From positions 218,794 through 282,793 of the forward strand of contig JADBYA010000009.1 of NCBI GenBank assembly GCA_020403245.1: a DNA stretch of 64,000 nt. Reading direction: 5' to 3'. Origin of the DNA: Flavobacterium sp. GTDB taxonomy: Bacteria > Bacteroidota > Bacteroidia > Flavobacteriales > Flavobacteriaceae. The notes beneath the pieces were generated by a model, which made no database searches, was not told where the DNA came from, and saw nothing but the letters and a program-made list of their open reading frames with translations. How positions within the stretch are numbered: position 1 is the stretch's first letter; the number at the start of each line of letters is the position of its first letter. Below, one piece after another: positions 20,500-30,672 of the stretch. The position numbers and the translations under genes are program-made.

Positions 20500-20685
20500 G
20501 TTATCACGAAAGCTGGAGGGAATAGACCCGATGAAAGCTTAGCAACCTCCACCTCCGTGGAAAGGTGCTACATTCTATCTTTATGCTGAACACTTGAACT
20601 GAACTTGTTTCAGTTTGTTTCAGTAGCTGTTAAATCAGAAATAGAGAACAGATAACCCGAGAATTCTCCTCCCTTTCACGATAAC
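20500..20685 (+). ncRNA. SAM-I (S-box) type riboswitch with expanded variable loop
   Basis: GTTATCACGAAAGCTGGAGGGAATAGACCCGATGAAAGCTTAGCAACC...GGTGCTACATTCTATC...AGATAAC; upstream of metH1-metH2-metF. Confidence 0.85.
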
Positions 20686-20696
20686 CAATAACATAA

Positions 20697-20840
20697 TGTC
20701 AGACTCAGCTTGTCGAAGTCATGAGCTATTGGATTGCGTTTTTTTGTAATCCATACCTGCATGCCTGCCGGCAGCTACCTGCTGTACGTTGCAAGTCCCA
20801 AAAAAAAGGGAGCTTTCCACTTCCATCAGGGCTATAGAAC
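20697..20840. repeat. Composite dispersed repeat (TGTCAGACTCAGCTTGTCGAAGTC ... CTGCCGGCAG ... CTTTCCACTTCCATCAGGGCTAT)
   Basis: Shares core and flank sequence with copies at 18718, 41337 and 63440. Confidence 0.65.
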
Positions 20841-20994
20841 AAACCATTTTTGTATAATTAAGTTTTCAAAAGAGCCATTTCTTAATGAACCTTAAATTTC
20901 TTAATGGTTTAAAAATAAGAGCTGGGGCTTTGCGTCTCTGCGAGAATTATAAAATAAAAGTCAACGTCCCAAAATTTCGGGATTTAGGTTAAAA

Positions 20995-21999
20995 ATGAAA
21001 ATTATGCTACAAATTCAAGACGCCATAAAAGAAAGAATCCTTGTCCTCGACGGGGCCATGGGAACCATGTTACAACGCAATAACTTTTCCGAAGAAGATT
21101 TCCGCGGCGAACGATTCGCAACTTTTCCACATCCGTTAAAAGGAAACAACGATTTGCTTTCCATAACCCAACCCGAAGCTGTAAAAGAAGTACACCGACT
21201 GTATTTTGCAGCCGGTGCTGATATTGTTGAAACCAATACATTTTCAGGAACCACCATCGGAATGGCCGATTATCACCTGGAAGATTTGGTTTATGAATTA
21301 AATTTTGAATCAGCCAAAATTGCCCGCGAAGTGGCCAACGAATTTAAAGATAAACCCCGCTTTGTTGCAGGTTCTATTGGTCCAACAAACCGAACAGCAA
21401 GTATGTCTCCCGATGTTAACGATCCTGGATTTCGTGCCGTGACTTTTGACGATTTACGAATTGCCTACAAACAACAAGTAGAAGCTCTAATTGATGGAGG
21501 CGTTGACGTACTTTTAGTAGAAACAATTTTCGATACTTTAAATGCAAAAGCAGCATTATTTGCCATAGAAGAAGTAAAAGAAGAACGCAATCTCGATATT
21601 CCCGTTATGGTTTCGGGAACCATTACCGATGCTTCTGGAAGAACACTTTCAGGGCAAACAGTAGAAGCATTCCTAATTTCAATTGCCCACATCGATTTAC
21701 TAAGTATCGGATTTAACTGCGCACTAGGAGCTGACCAATTAAAACCGTATTTAAAACGTTTGGCCATGAACACCCAACTCAATATTTCCGCACACCCAAA
21801 CGCAGGTTTACCTAATGCTTTTGGGCAATACGACCAAACTCCAGAAGAAATGCAGGCGTTAATCAAAGAATATTTAGAAGATAATTTAGTGAATATTATT
21901 GGCGGTTGCTGTGGGACAACACCCGAACATATCAATGCAATTGCAGAAGTGGCTAAGAAGTTTAAACCAAGATCAATTAACAACCCTGTCAGAGTTTAA
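20995..21999 (+). CDS. Methionine synthase, homocysteine-binding domain (split MetH N-terminal part)
   Basis: 334 aa; [15 protein letters not shown]...[15 protein letters not shown]. Confidence 0.93.
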   Translation: MKIMLQIQDAIKERILVLDGAMGTMLQRNNFSEEDFRGERFATFPHPLKGNNDLLSITQPEAVKEVHRLYFAAGADIVETNTFSGTTIGMADYHLEDLVYELNFESAKIAREVANEFKDKPRFVAGSIGPTNRTASMSPDVNDPGFRAVTFDDLRIAYKQQVEALIDGGVDVLLVETIFDTLNAKAALFAIEEVKEERNLDIPVMVSGTITDASGRTLSGQTVEAFLISIAHIDLLSIGFNCALGADQLKPYLKRLAMNTQLNISAHPNAGLPNAFGQYDQTPEEMQALIKEYLEDNLVNIIGGCCGTTPEHINAIAEVAKKFKPRSINNPVRV

Positions 22000-22014
22000 A
22001 ACTCTGACAGGGTT
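21982..22014. repeat. Palindromic dispersed repeat between the two metH ORFs
   Basis: AACCCTGTCAGAGTTT-A-AAACTCTGACAGGGTT, perfect 16-bp arms; supplies the last codons and stop of the upstream ORF. Confidence 0.85.
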
Positions 22015-22026
22015 AATCAGAATAAA

Positions 22027-24714
22027 ATGTCGTTAAATAAATACTTAAAATTATCCGGTCTCGAACCTTTAGTTGTAACTCCTGAAACTAATTTTATTAA
22101 CGTAGGCGAACGAACAAACGTTACAGGTTCACGAAAATTCCTTCGATTAATTAAAGAGGAGAAATACGACGAAGCACTTTCTGTAGCTCGTGATCAAGTA
22201 GAAGGTGGCGCACAAATCATCGATGTCAATATGGACGAAGGAATGTTGGATGGCGTTTTCGCCATGACCAAATTTTTAAACCTTATTGCAGCCGAACCCG
22301 ATATCGCTCGTGTTCCCGTAATGATTGATAGTTCCAAATGGGAAATCATTGAAGCGGGATTAAAAGTCATACAGGGAAAAGGTGTTGTAAATTCGATTTC
22401 CCTAAAAGAAGGCGAAGCGGCATTTATTCATCACGCTAAATTAATAAAAAGATATGGTGCAGCGGTAATCGTTATGGCTTTTGATGAAAATGGGCAAGCC
22501 GATACTTACGAACGCAGAATTGAAATCTGTAAAAGAAGCTATGATATTTTAGTAAATGAAGTACATTTTCCTGCCGAAGATATCATTTTTGATCCAAATA
22601 TTTTTCCGGTGGCAACCGGAATGGACGAACACAAATTAAATGCACTAGATTTTTTCCGAGCTACCAAATGGATTCGGGAAAATCTACCCTATGCTGGGAT
22701 TTCTGGGGGTGTGAGTAACGTTTCTTTTTCTTTTCGTGGAAACGATAAAGTACGTGAAGCCATGCATTCTGCTTTCTTATATCATGCTATTCAAAACGGG
22801 ATGACTATGGGTATCGTAAATCCAGAAATGTTGGAGATTTATGATGAAATTGATAAAACACTACTAGAACATGTTGAAGATGTTTTGCTCAACAGAAGAG
22901 AAGACGCAACCGAGAGATTATTAGGTTTAGCCGAAAGTTTTAAAGGGGAAAGTTCCCCTATCCTTAGCAGAAGTGCTGGGGGAGAGGCAGAATGGCGTAA
23001 TGGTTCGGTTCAAGATAGACTAACACATTCCTTAGTAAAAGGAATAGATGAATTTATAGAAATAGATGTAGAAGAAGCCAGATTAAATGCTGAAAAAGCC
23101 ATTGATGTTATCGAAATCAATTTGATGGCAGGAATGAATGTAGTGGGTGATTTATTTGGAAGTGGAAAAATGTTTTTGCCTCAAGTTGTAAAATCGGCGA
23201 GAGTAATGAAAAAAGCTGTGGCATATCTTCTTCCATTCATTGAACATGAAAAAGGAGACTCGACTTCGTCGAGTAATGGGAGGATCCTGATGGCCACGGT
23301 AAAAGGCGATGTACACGATATCGGTAAAAATATAGTAGCCGTAGTTTTGGGCTGTAATAATTTTGAAATTATTGATTTGGGTGTGATGGTACCACCCGAA
23401 AAAATCATACAAGCAGCTATAGAACATCATGTGGATATCATTGGATTAAGCGGATTGATAACACCTTCGCTTGACGAAATGGTGTATCTAGCCAAAGAAC
23501 TGAATAAACTAAACATCAAAATTCCAATTATGATTGGTGGTGCTACAACTTCTCGAGCTCATACTGCCGTTAAAATTGCGCCAGAATATCAAGCAACAGT
23601 GGTTCACGTAAACGATGCTTCACGGGCGGTTACTGTGGCTAGCAATTTACTTCAAACCGAAACTAAAGAAGAATATACTAAAACCGTTCGTGCCGAATAC
23701 GACAAGTTGCGTGAAGGGTATTTAAATAGAAGTCGGGATAAAGATTATCTATCTATTGAAGATGCTCGTAAAAACAAATTACAGTTGGATTGGAATAATT
23801 TTCAACCCGTGAAGCCAAATTTTATAGGCACCAAAACTGTTGCCGTTGAACTTTCCGAATTGGTTGATTTTATAGACTGGACACCCTTTTTTAATTCATG
23901 GGAATTGTACGGAAAATATCCCGCAATCTTAACGGATGAGGTTGTTGGCGAACAAGCCACTTCTTTATATGCTGATGCTCAAAAAATGTTAACACAAATC
24001 GTTTCCGAAAAGTGGTTGACTGCCAAAGGAATTCTCGGAATTTTCCCTGCTAATACATTAAATGACGATGACATAGCGGTTTGTCAGACTGAGCTTGTCG
24101 AAGTCCATTTCCTTACTTTACGTCAGCAATCCCAAAAAACGGCTGGCGCACCTAACATCGCTTTAGCTGATTTTATAGCCCCAAAAGATTCTGGTAAACA
24201 AGATTATATAGGTTGTTTTTGTGTAACCACTGGATTTGGAGTAGATGAAAAAGCTGCCGAATTTGAAAAACAGTTAGACGATTATAATTCGATTTTAGTA
24301 AAAGCTTTGGGCGACAGATTGGCCGAAGCTTTCGCGGAATATTTGCACCTGAAAGTCAGAACGGAAATTTGGGGTTATGCTTCAGAAGAAAGTTTATCTA
24401 ATCAAGATTTAATCGAAGAAGAATACAAAGGAATTCGTCCTGCCCCCGGTTATCCAGCATGTCCAGACCATCTAGAAAAACCTACGATTTGGAAATTGCT
24501 AAATGTAGAACAAGAAATCGGAGTACGATTAACCGAAAGTATGGCCATGTGGCCAGCGTCATCAGTGTCAGGATATTATTTTGCCCATCCTGATAGTAAG
24601 TATTTTGGACTCGGAAAAATAAAAGAAGACCAAGTAATAGATTACGCCAAACGAAGAGGAATTTCCACTGAAATGGCTGCCAAATGGCTTGCGCCGAATA
24701 TAAGCCCCACCTAA
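22027..24714 (+). CDS. metH: Methionine synthase, pterin-, B12-binding and activation domains (split MetH C-terminal part)
   Basis: 895 aa; [49 protein letters not shown]. Confidence 0.95.
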   Translation: MSLNKYLKLSGLEPLVVTPETNFINVGERTNVTGSRKFLRLIKEEKYDEALSVARDQVEGGAQIIDVNMDEGMLDGVFAMTKFLNLIAAEPDIARVPVMIDSSKWEIIEAGLKVIQGKGVVNSISLKEGEAAFIHHAKLIKRYGAAVIVMAFDENGQADTYERRIEICKRSYDILVNEVHFPAEDIIFDPNIFPVATGMDEHKLNALDFFRATKWIRENLPYAGISGGVSNVSFSFRGNDKVREAMHSAFLYHAIQNGMTMGIVNPEMLEIYDEIDKTLLEHVEDVLLNRREDATERLLGLAESFKGESSPILSRSAGGEAEWRNGSVQDRLTHSLVKGIDEFIEIDVEEARLNAEKAIDVIEINLMAGMNVVGDLFGSGKMFLPQVVKSARVMKKAVAYLLPFIEHEKGDSTSSSNGRILMATVKGDVHDIGKNIVAVVLGCNNFEIIDLGVMVPPEKIIQAAIEHHVDIIGLSGLITPSLDEMVYLAKELNKLNIKIPIMIGGATTSRAHTAVKIAPEYQATVVHVNDASRAVTVASNLLQTETKEEYTKTVRAEYDKLREGYLNRSRDKDYLSIEDARKNKLQLDWNNFQPVKPNFIGTKTVAVELSELVDFIDWTPFFNSWELYGKYPAILTDEVVGEQATSLYADAQKMLTQIVSEKWLTAKGILGIFPANTLNDDDIAVCQTELVEVHFLTLRQQSQKTAGAPNIALADFIAPKDSGKQDYIGCFCVTTGFGVDEKAAEFEKQLDDYNSILVKALGDRLAEAFAEYLHLKVRTEIWGYASEESLSNQDLIEEEYKGIRPAPGYPACPDHLEKPTIWKLLNVEQEIGVRLTESMAMWPASSVSGYYFAHPDSKYFGLGKIKEDQVIDYAKRRGISTEMAAKWLAPNISPT
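22951..22990 (+). repeat. GC-rich palindromic repeat inside metH2 CDS, in frame
   Basis: AGTTCCCCTATCCTTAGCAGAAGTGCTGGGGGAGAGGCAG encodes [13 protein letters not shown] between conserved FKGE and EWRNG. Confidence 0.7.
23258..23274. repeat. Short palindrome inside metH2 CDS, in frame
   Basis: ACTCGACTTCGTCGAGT encoding DSTSSS just before [16 protein letters not shown]. Confidence 0.5.
24082..24106 (+). repeat. CTGAGCTTGTCGAAG-type dispersed repeat inside metH2 CDS, in frame
   Basis: TGTCAGACTGAGCTTGTCGAAGTCC encodes CQTELVEV; near-identical to the intergenic copy at 20697-20721. Confidence 0.85.
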
Positions 24715-24732
24715 CCTCCCCAAAGGGGAGGA
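24703..24732. repeat. GC-rich dispersed repeat spanning metH2 stop codon
   Basis: AGCCCCACCTAACCTCCCCAAAGGGGAGGA; inverted relative to 24794-24823. Confidence 0.8.
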
Positions 24733-24793
24733 ATATAAACCCGATGAATGATATTAAAAACTTAATTTAAAACCTGATATACCCCAGTCAGTA

Positions 24794-24823
24794 AGCCCCT
24801 CCTTTGGAGGGGTCGGGGGAGGC
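24794..24823. repeat. GC-rich dispersed repeat directly upstream of metF
   Basis: AGCCCCTCCTTTGGAGGGGTCGGGGGAGGC. Confidence 0.8.
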
Positions 24824-24825
24824 AA

Positions 24826-25782
24826 ATGAAAGTAACACAACATATAGAAAACGCCAACGGAAAACCATTGTTTTCTTTTGAAATCCTTCCGCCTTTGAAA
24901 GGACAAAATATTCAATCCATTTTTGATAGTATTGATCCATTGATAGAGTTTCAACCTCCGTTTATTGATGTGACCTACCATCGGGAAGAGTATGAATATA
25001 AGGAATTGCCCAGCGGTTTATTGGAAAAGAAAATTGTCAAAAAACGGCCCGGAACCGTTGGAATTTGTGCAGCAATTCAAAATAGATATGCTGTAGATGC
25101 TATTCCACATATTTTGTGCGGCGGGTTTTCAAAAGAAGACACGGAGAACTTATTGATTGATTTGGATTTTCTCGGAATTGAAAATGTAGTAGCACTTCGT
25201 GGCGATGCCCTGAAAACCGAAACCTATTTTCATCCAGAAAAGGATGGGAATGAGTATGCTACCGATTTGGTCCTGCAAATTAGTAATTTGAATAAGGGAA
25301 TATATTTAGACGAGGATTTACAAAACTCGGCGCAGACAAATTTTTGTATTGGAGTTGCTGGCTATCCCGAAAAGCATATGGAAGCGCCGAGTTTGGATAG
25401 CGACATACATTTCTTAAAACAAAAAATTAAAAACGGAGCCGATTATATTATTACGCAAATGTTTTTTGATAATAAAAAGTTTTTTGATTATGTAGAAAAA
25501 GTTCGTGCCGCCGGAATAACCATTCCTATTATTCCGGGTCTAAAACCAATTGCAACCAAGAAACAATTGAATTTAATTCCCCATCGATTTTCTTTAGAAT
25601 TGCCTGATGATTTGATTATGGCTGTAGTAAAAGCAAAAGATAACGACGCGGTAAAGCAAATCGGAATAGAATGGTGTACACAACAAAGTAAAGAATTAGT
25701 CGCTGCTGGAATTCCAGTTTTGCATTATTATTCTATGGGAAAAGCCGAGAATATTAAGGCGATAGCGAAAGAAGTTTTTTAA
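24826..25782 (+). CDS. metF: Methylenetetrahydrofolate reductase
   Basis: 318 aa; SFEILPPLKGQNIQSIFDSIDPL...GADYIITQMFFDNKKFFDYV. Confidence 0.95.
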   Translation: MKVTQHIENANGKPLFSFEILPPLKGQNIQSIFDSIDPLIEFQPPFIDVTYHREEYEYKELPSGLLEKKIVKKRPGTVGICAAIQNRYAVDAIPHILCGGFSKEDTENLLIDLDFLGIENVVALRGDALKTETYFHPEKDGNEYATDLVLQISNLNKGIYLDEDLQNSAQTNFCIGVAGYPEKHMEAPSLDSDIHFLKQKIKNGADYIITQMFFDNKKFFDYVEKVRAAGITIPIIPGLKPIATKKQLNLIPHRFSLELPDDLIMAVVKAKDNDAVKQIGIEWCTQQSKELVAAGIPVLHYYSMGKAENIKAIAKEVF

Positions 25783-25834
25783 TTCTGAATTCACAAAATT
25801 ATAATCTGTTATATTTGTGACTTAAATTTTTTGA

Positions 25835-26923
25835 ATGAGGAAGTTTTACCTTATTTTTTTGTTTTTTTCTTTTTCGATTTTTGGCCAAAATAAAAATCCT
25901 TTCACCTTAGACGTATCCCTGTTAAGAGGAAATGCTTTGCCACATAAAGAAGATATGTACCATCTAGTTAATGGTCATCCTGATGGGATAATGGTTAATT
26001 TTGGCAAAAGAACTGATGGTTCCAAAGAATGGCATCAAGCTTATAATTATCCTGAATATGGCGGTTATTTTTTGTATCAAGATTTTAAAAGTCAGCCATT
26101 GGGACAAAACTATGCTGTAGGTGCTTTTTATAATTTTTATTTTTGGAAAAGGCAACTTCAATTCAAAATTTCTCAAGGAATTGCATTCACTACCAATCCT
26201 TATGACAAAGTAGATAATAGCAAAAATAAAGCATTTGGAAGCAAATTAATGGGAAATACCAATTTCGGATTTTCCTATGATAACCAAACACTTTTCAAAA
26301 ACATTGGTTTTCACGCCGGAATTTTATTTACACATTATTCCAACGGAAGAGTAAAATCGCCCAATAGTGGCATTAATACTTACCTTTTAAATCTTGGGGT
26401 TAATTATAATTTTTCTGAAAATTTTAACCGAATAGCGGATACAACTCAAGTCAAAAAATCATACAAAGAACCAATAAAATATAATGTTATTCTTAGAACT
26501 GGTATCAATGAAAACCCCATAGTCAATAGCGGACAATTTCCTTTTTACCATATAGGTTTTTATGCCGACAAAAGATTGAATAGAAAAACGGCGCTACAGT
26601 TTGGCGCCGAATTGTTTTTAACACAATCCATCAAAGAATACATAAAATATTTTTCTGTTGCCTATCCAAATCAAAATATTGACGCCAACACCGATTATAA
26701 AAGAATTGGAGTTTTTATTGGTCACGAATTAATAATTAACCGAATTTCTCTCGAAGCACAAATTGGTTATTATGTTTATCAACCTTTCAAAAAGGATATC
26801 CCAATTTATGATAGAGTTGGTATAAAATATTATTTTACCGATAAAATATTTTTAGGATTTACAATTAAAACGCATCTTTTTTTAGCTGAAGCATTGGAAT
26901 TTGGTGTCGGATATAGAATTTAA
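25835..26923 (+). CDS. Lipid A deacylase (PagL-like) / acyloxyacyl hydrolase family protein
   Basis: 362 aa with signal peptide; FHAGILFTHYSNGRVKSPNSGINTYLLNLGVNYNF resembles the PagL H-x-S-N-G motif. Confidence 0.7.
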   Translation: MRKFYLIFLFFSFSIFGQNKNPFTLDVSLLRGNALPHKEDMYHLVNGHPDGIMVNFGKRTDGSKEWHQAYNYPEYGGYFLYQDFKSQPLGQNYAVGAFYNFYFWKRQLQFKISQGIAFTTNPYDKVDNSKNKAFGSKLMGNTNFGFSYDNQTLFKNIGFHAGILFTHYSNGRVKSPNSGINTYLLNLGVNYNFSENFNRIADTTQVKKSYKEPIKYNVILRTGINENPIVNSGQFPFYHIGFYADKRLNRKTALQFGAELFLTQSIKEYIKYFSVAYPNQNIDANTDYKRIGVFIGHELIINRISLEAQIGYYVYQPFKKDIPIYDRVGIKYYFTDKIFLGFTIKTHLFLAEALEFGVGYRI

Positions 26924-26933
26924 AATTAAACCC

Positions 26934-27683
26934 ATGAAAAAGCTATCTTTATTACTATTTTTATATATTTTTTTAAATTCCTGCGAAAAACCAAGCGATT
27001 GCATCGAAAGTTCGGGAACAATTATTATCAAAGACATTCCTGTAACTAATTTCAAAAAAATAAAAGTATATCGCGGAATTGAAGTGATTATTACTCAAGG
27101 AACAGAATACAAAGTGCAAATTGTTGCCGGCGAAAATTTTATTGATAATATTGAAGTAAATCAAAATGGTGACCAACTTATTTTCAAAGACAATACCAGT
27201 TGCAATTGGGTGCGCGATTATGGTCAAACCAAAATTTTAGTCACAACGCCAACACTAGAAGAAGTCTATTCGAAAACCGATAGGAATATTAGTTCTAATG
27301 GTGTTTTGAGTTTTCCTAACTTGACAGTTTTGTCGCTAGATAAAGATGCCGATGGCGAAAGCGGCGCGGGGACAGGCGATTTTATTTTGAATATCAATAA
27401 TTCCACACTGACTATTGGCAATAATAATGTATCACGGTTTTATCTTTCGGGACAAACGATCAACGCCAATTTTAATTTCTATTTTGGCGATGGTAGAATT
27501 GAAGCCCAGAACTTAATTGCACAAGATATTGTTGTTTACCATCGGGGTTCAAACGATATGATTGTGAATCCTATCCAAAGTGTAACTGGTGTTTTGAACA
27601 GCACAGGCAATTTAATCTTGAAACATGTGCCACTTAGTGTAGATGTTGAAGAATTGTATCAGGGGAACGTAATTTATCCGTAA
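26934..27683 (+). CDS. DUF2807 (head GIN domain) lipoprotein
   Basis: Lipobox FLNSCEK; IKVYRGIEVIITQGTEYKVQIVAGENFIDNIEVNQNGDQLIF. Confidence 0.85.
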   Translation: MKKLSLLLFLYIFLNSCEKPSDCIESSGTIIIKDIPVTNFKKIKVYRGIEVIITQGTEYKVQIVAGENFIDNIEVNQNGDQLIFKDNTSCNWVRDYGQTKILVTTPTLEEVYSKTDRNISSNGVLSFPNLTVLSLDKDADGESGAGTGDFILNINNSTLTIGNNNVSRFYLSGQTINANFNFYFGDGRIEAQNLIAQDIVVYHRGSNDMIVNPIQSVTGVLNSTGNLILKHVPLSVDVEELYQGNVIYP

Positions 27684-27686
27684 GGA

Positions 27687-28586
27687 CTACTTCTTAGTTT
27701 TCTCTCTAAAAATTTGTTCCAGATTTTTGTTTTTCAGACTAATTTGTAGTGTTTTCAATCCATTGTCATGAGCAAAATCGAATACTTTTGGACGCATGTC
27801 TTCTGCGGTATTGAAAGTCAGTAACCAAATATTATCAGCAGTGTTTTTATAGGTTTTAATGTTTATTAAATTTGCCAATAAAGTTGCATCAATAGTTTTG
27901 TCAAATTCCACTTCTATAATTTGTTCTTTTTCCTCAGAAACTAATTTGTTTAATTTTTTATCGGTTACAATTTTTCCATTATCAATAATAATGATACGGT
28001 CGCAAATTGCTTCCACTTCCTGCATGATGTGTGTGGAAAGAAAAACGGTTTTGTCTTTACCAACATTTTTTATCACATTTCTAATTTCGACTAATTGATT
28101 TGGGTCTAAACCTGTTGTTGGCTCATCTAAAATCAAAACATCTGGATTGTGTAACAATGCTGTTGCTAGTCCAACTCTTTGGCGATACCCTTTGGATAAC
28201 TGTCCAATTTTCTTATGACTTTCGGGCGTTAAACCTGTTAATTGAATTACTTCTTCAATTCGGGTTTTGCTCACTTTATAGACATCAGCATTGAAAGCTA
28301 AATACTCTCTTACATACAAATCCAAATACAACGGGTTGTGTTCGGGTAGGTAGCCTACAGAAAGTTGTACTGCTTTTTGGTTTTCAGAAACATTACTCCC
28401 GTTTACCGAAGCAGTTCCTTCATCAGCATGGATAAAGGTGGTTAAAATTTTCATTAAAGTAGATTTTCCCGCACCATTTGGACCAAGAAAACCAACGATT
28501 TCTCCTTTTTTGATAGAAAAAGAAACATTGTCTAGCGCTTTTTGAGCACCATAACTTTTCGAAATATTTTGAACTTCTATTGACAC
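27687..28586 (-). CDS. gldA: Gliding-motility-associated ABC transporter ATP-binding protein
   Basis: 299 aa; MSIEVQNISKSYGAQKALDNVSFSIKKGEIVGFLGPNGAGKSTLMKILTTF, GldA-like. Confidence 0.85.
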   Translation of the reverse strand: MSIEVQNISKSYGAQKALDNVSFSIKKGEIVGFLGPNGAGKSTLMKILTTFIHADEGTASVNGSNVSENQKAVQLSVGYLPEHNPLYLDLYVREYLAFNADVYKVSKTRIEEVIQLTGLTPESHKKIGQLSKGYRQRVGLATALLHNPDVLILDEPTTGLDPNQLVEIRNVIKNVGKDKTVFLSTHIMQEVEAICDRIIIIDNGKIVTDKKLNKLVSEEKEQIIEVEFDKTIDATLLANLINIKTYKNTADNIWLLTFNTAEDMRPKVFDFAHDNGLKTLQISLKNKNLEQIFREKTKK

Positions 28587-28857
28587 ATTTCACGATTTGG
28601 AACAAAAGTAAATAATAGTGGAGGATTTTTTTTAAAAAATTAAATCTTTTGTCAAACTTTAACCCAAATAAAAAGAATAGAAACCAACTTATGATAACTT
28701 TAGAAGAATAGGTTATAAATTTGTAGCAGCAAATTTGATTTTGTTGCAATTTAATTCGAAAGCGTTTATTAGAGGAAATGCAAAATACAAATAGAATAAA
28801 AAATAATTAAAATAGCACGATGTTAGAAGATACAACTTGGAAGAAAGACTTCCCTCA

Positions 28858-28892
28858 TCCAACTTCCAACTCCCGCTTCCAACTTCCATCTC
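28858..28892 (+). repeat. CTTCCAACTTCCATCTC-type dispersed repeat upstream of DAHP synthase
   Basis: CCAACTTCCAACTCCCGCTTCCAACTTCCATCTC; related to sequences inside aroA. Confidence 0.65.
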
Positions 28893-28899
28893 ATAAACT

Positions 28900-29985
28900 A
28901 TGAATATAACAACACAAAACAGAAAATGGTTAGATGATTTCAACTTACATCATCCACTTGTTATCGCTGGACCATGCAGTGCTGAAACCGAAGACCAAGT
29001 ATTGAAAATTGCACACGAATTGAAAAATTCTGATGTATCTATTTTTAGAGCCGGAATATGGAAACCCAGAACGCGGCCCGGAGGTTTTGAAGGTGTTGGT
29101 GAGATAGGATTGAAATGGTTGCAAAAAGCCAAAGCCGAAACAGGACTATTGATGGCCATAGAAGTCGCAAATGCAACTCATGCAAAATTAGCATTAGAGC
29201 ATGATATTGATGTTTTGTGGATAGGTGCACGAACAACTGTAAATCCGTTTGCGGTTCAGGAAATAGCCGATGCTTTGCAAAATACCGATAAAATAGTATT
29301 AGTAAAAAATCCAGTAAACCCTGATTTGGCTTTGTGGATTGGTGGAGTGGAACGTTTGTATAATGCTGGAATAAAAAAATTGGGTGTAATTCATAGAGGG
29401 TTTTCTACCTATGAAAAAACCAAATACAGAAACATTCCCGAATGGCAAATTGCTATTGAACTGCAAAGTAAATTTCCTGATTTGCCATTGTTGTGTGATC
29501 CTTCTCACATCACAGGAAGAAGAGATATGATTCAAGAAGTAGCACAGCAGGCACTTGATTTGAATTATGATGGATTGATGATTGAAACCCACACCGACCC
29601 TGATAATGCCTGGAGCGATGTTGCCCAGCAAGTAACTCCAAAAGTTTTAAAGCAGATTTTTGTAGATTTAAAAGTTAAAAAAGTAACTACCGAAGATGAC
29701 GATTTTAATGCCAAAATGATAAAACTAAGAGTCAATATTGATATCGCTGATAGTAAATTATTGGAAATTTTAGGGAATCGGATGAAAGTAGCAGAACAAA
29801 TTGGTGCCTTGAAAAAAGAAAAAAATATTGCTGTACTTCAAAATAAAAGGTGGAATGAAATTTTAGGAAAAATGATTTTAGACGGTAGTGAAAGAGGATT
29901 AAGTGAGGAATTTATTCTAAAACTGTTCAAAGCCATTCATCAGGAAAGTATTAGTCATCAGGAAAAAATTATTAATTCTAGATGA
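28900..29985 (+). CDS. Bifunctional 3-deoxy-7-phosphoheptulonate synthase / chorismate mutase
   Basis: 361 aa; VIAGPCSAETEDQVL...FRAGIWKPRTRPGGFEG and C-terminal chorismate mutase-like LRVNIDIADSKLLEILGNRMKVAEQIGALKK. Confidence 0.93.
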   Translation: MNITTQNRKWLDDFNLHHPLVIAGPCSAETEDQVLKIAHELKNSDVSIFRAGIWKPRTRPGGFEGVGEIGLKWLQKAKAETGLLMAIEVANATHAKLALEHDIDVLWIGARTTVNPFAVQEIADALQNTDKIVLVKNPVNPDLALWIGGVERLYNAGIKKLGVIHRGFSTYEKTKYRNIPEWQIAIELQSKFPDLPLLCDPSHITGRRDMIQEVAQQALDLNYDGLMIETHTDPDNAWSDVAQQVTPKVLKQIFVDLKVKKVTTEDDDFNAKMIKLRVNIDIADSKLLEILGNRMKVAEQIGALKKEKNIAVLQNKRWNEILGKMILDGSERGLSEEFILKLFKAIHQESISHQEKIINSR

Positions 29986-30058
29986 ATACAATAATATATG
30001 TATTTCTGTTTATATATTTTTTGTATCATTGCAAAAAAACAAATAAAACTTAAAACAA

Positions 30059-30583
30059 ATGAAAAAAATTATTTTATCTATTGTCTTAGTATTTAGCTTT
30101 GGAATAGCTAATGCACAATTAGACAAAATCTACAAACACAGCGGCGAAACTGTTGAAGGGAAAGTACTTCGCTTAGATGAGTACACAATTGTTTTTAAGT
30201 ATGATGGAGAAGATGCAGAAAATACCATTGGTAAATATGCAGTTGAAAAAATCATCTATGGTAAAACAAAAAGACAAGAAGATGTTACAGAAAAAATCGT
30301 AATCAATGGCGAAGACGATTGGGAAAAAGTGGTAATCCTTGAAGATAAATCGTACATCTCTGGTTTGAAAAAAGTAGGGGAAGTTCGTGGGAAAACTGGA
30401 TTAATTAACTTCCAGACAGGAAATACAGGAGATAAAAAAGCAGCTAAAAAATTAAAAATGGACGCTGCAAAACAGGGTTGCGCTTTTGTCTTGTTAATGG
30501 CTGATAAAGCAACTGTTGGAGCTAATTCTAATGGACTTGGAGGTTCTCAAGCTATCAAAACTGGAGTAGCTTACAAATACTAA
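30059..30583 (+). CDS. Hypothetical secreted protein
   Basis: 174 aa with signal peptide; no recognised family. Confidence 0.75.
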   Translation: MKKIILSIVLVFSFGIANAQLDKIYKHSGETVEGKVLRLDEYTIVFKYDGEDAENTIGKYAVEKIIYGKTKRQEDVTEKIVINGEDDWEKVVILEDKSYISGLKKVGEVRGKTGLINFQTGNTGDKKAAKKLKMDAAKQGCAFVLLMADKATVGANSNGLGGSQAIKTGVAYKY

Positions 30584-30606
30584 TAAATTTAGGATTTTAA
30601 AAATTT

Positions 30607-30633
30607 AAGTTGTCAGAAATGGCAACTTTTTTT
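30607..30633 (+). terminator. Rho-independent terminator
   Basis: AAGTTGTC-AGAAAT-GGCAACTTTTTTT. Confidence 0.75.
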
Positions 30634-30660
30634 ATGACTTAAAATATAAATAGGAAATGG

Positions 30661-30668
30661 TATCTTTG
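30661..30668 (+). promoter_or_regulatory. -7 box TATCTTTG directly upstream of rsgA
   Basis: Matches TAnnTTTG; ends 4 nt before the ATG. Confidence 0.6.
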
Positions 30669-30672
30669 CCAC

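Noticed and set aside
21465-21983. 172 aa antisense ORF over metH1
   Set aside because: Opposite a conserved methionine synthase domain; no recognisable domain.
22951-22990. Considered as a frameshift or assembly error in metH2
   Set aside because: The frame is kept on both sides and the sequence matches the GC-rich repeat architecture seen at 60866 and 62086.
26934-27683. Possible operon of PagL-like and DUF2807 genes as a lipid A remodelling system
   Set aside because: Only two adjacent genes with common families; no further evidence for a joint system.
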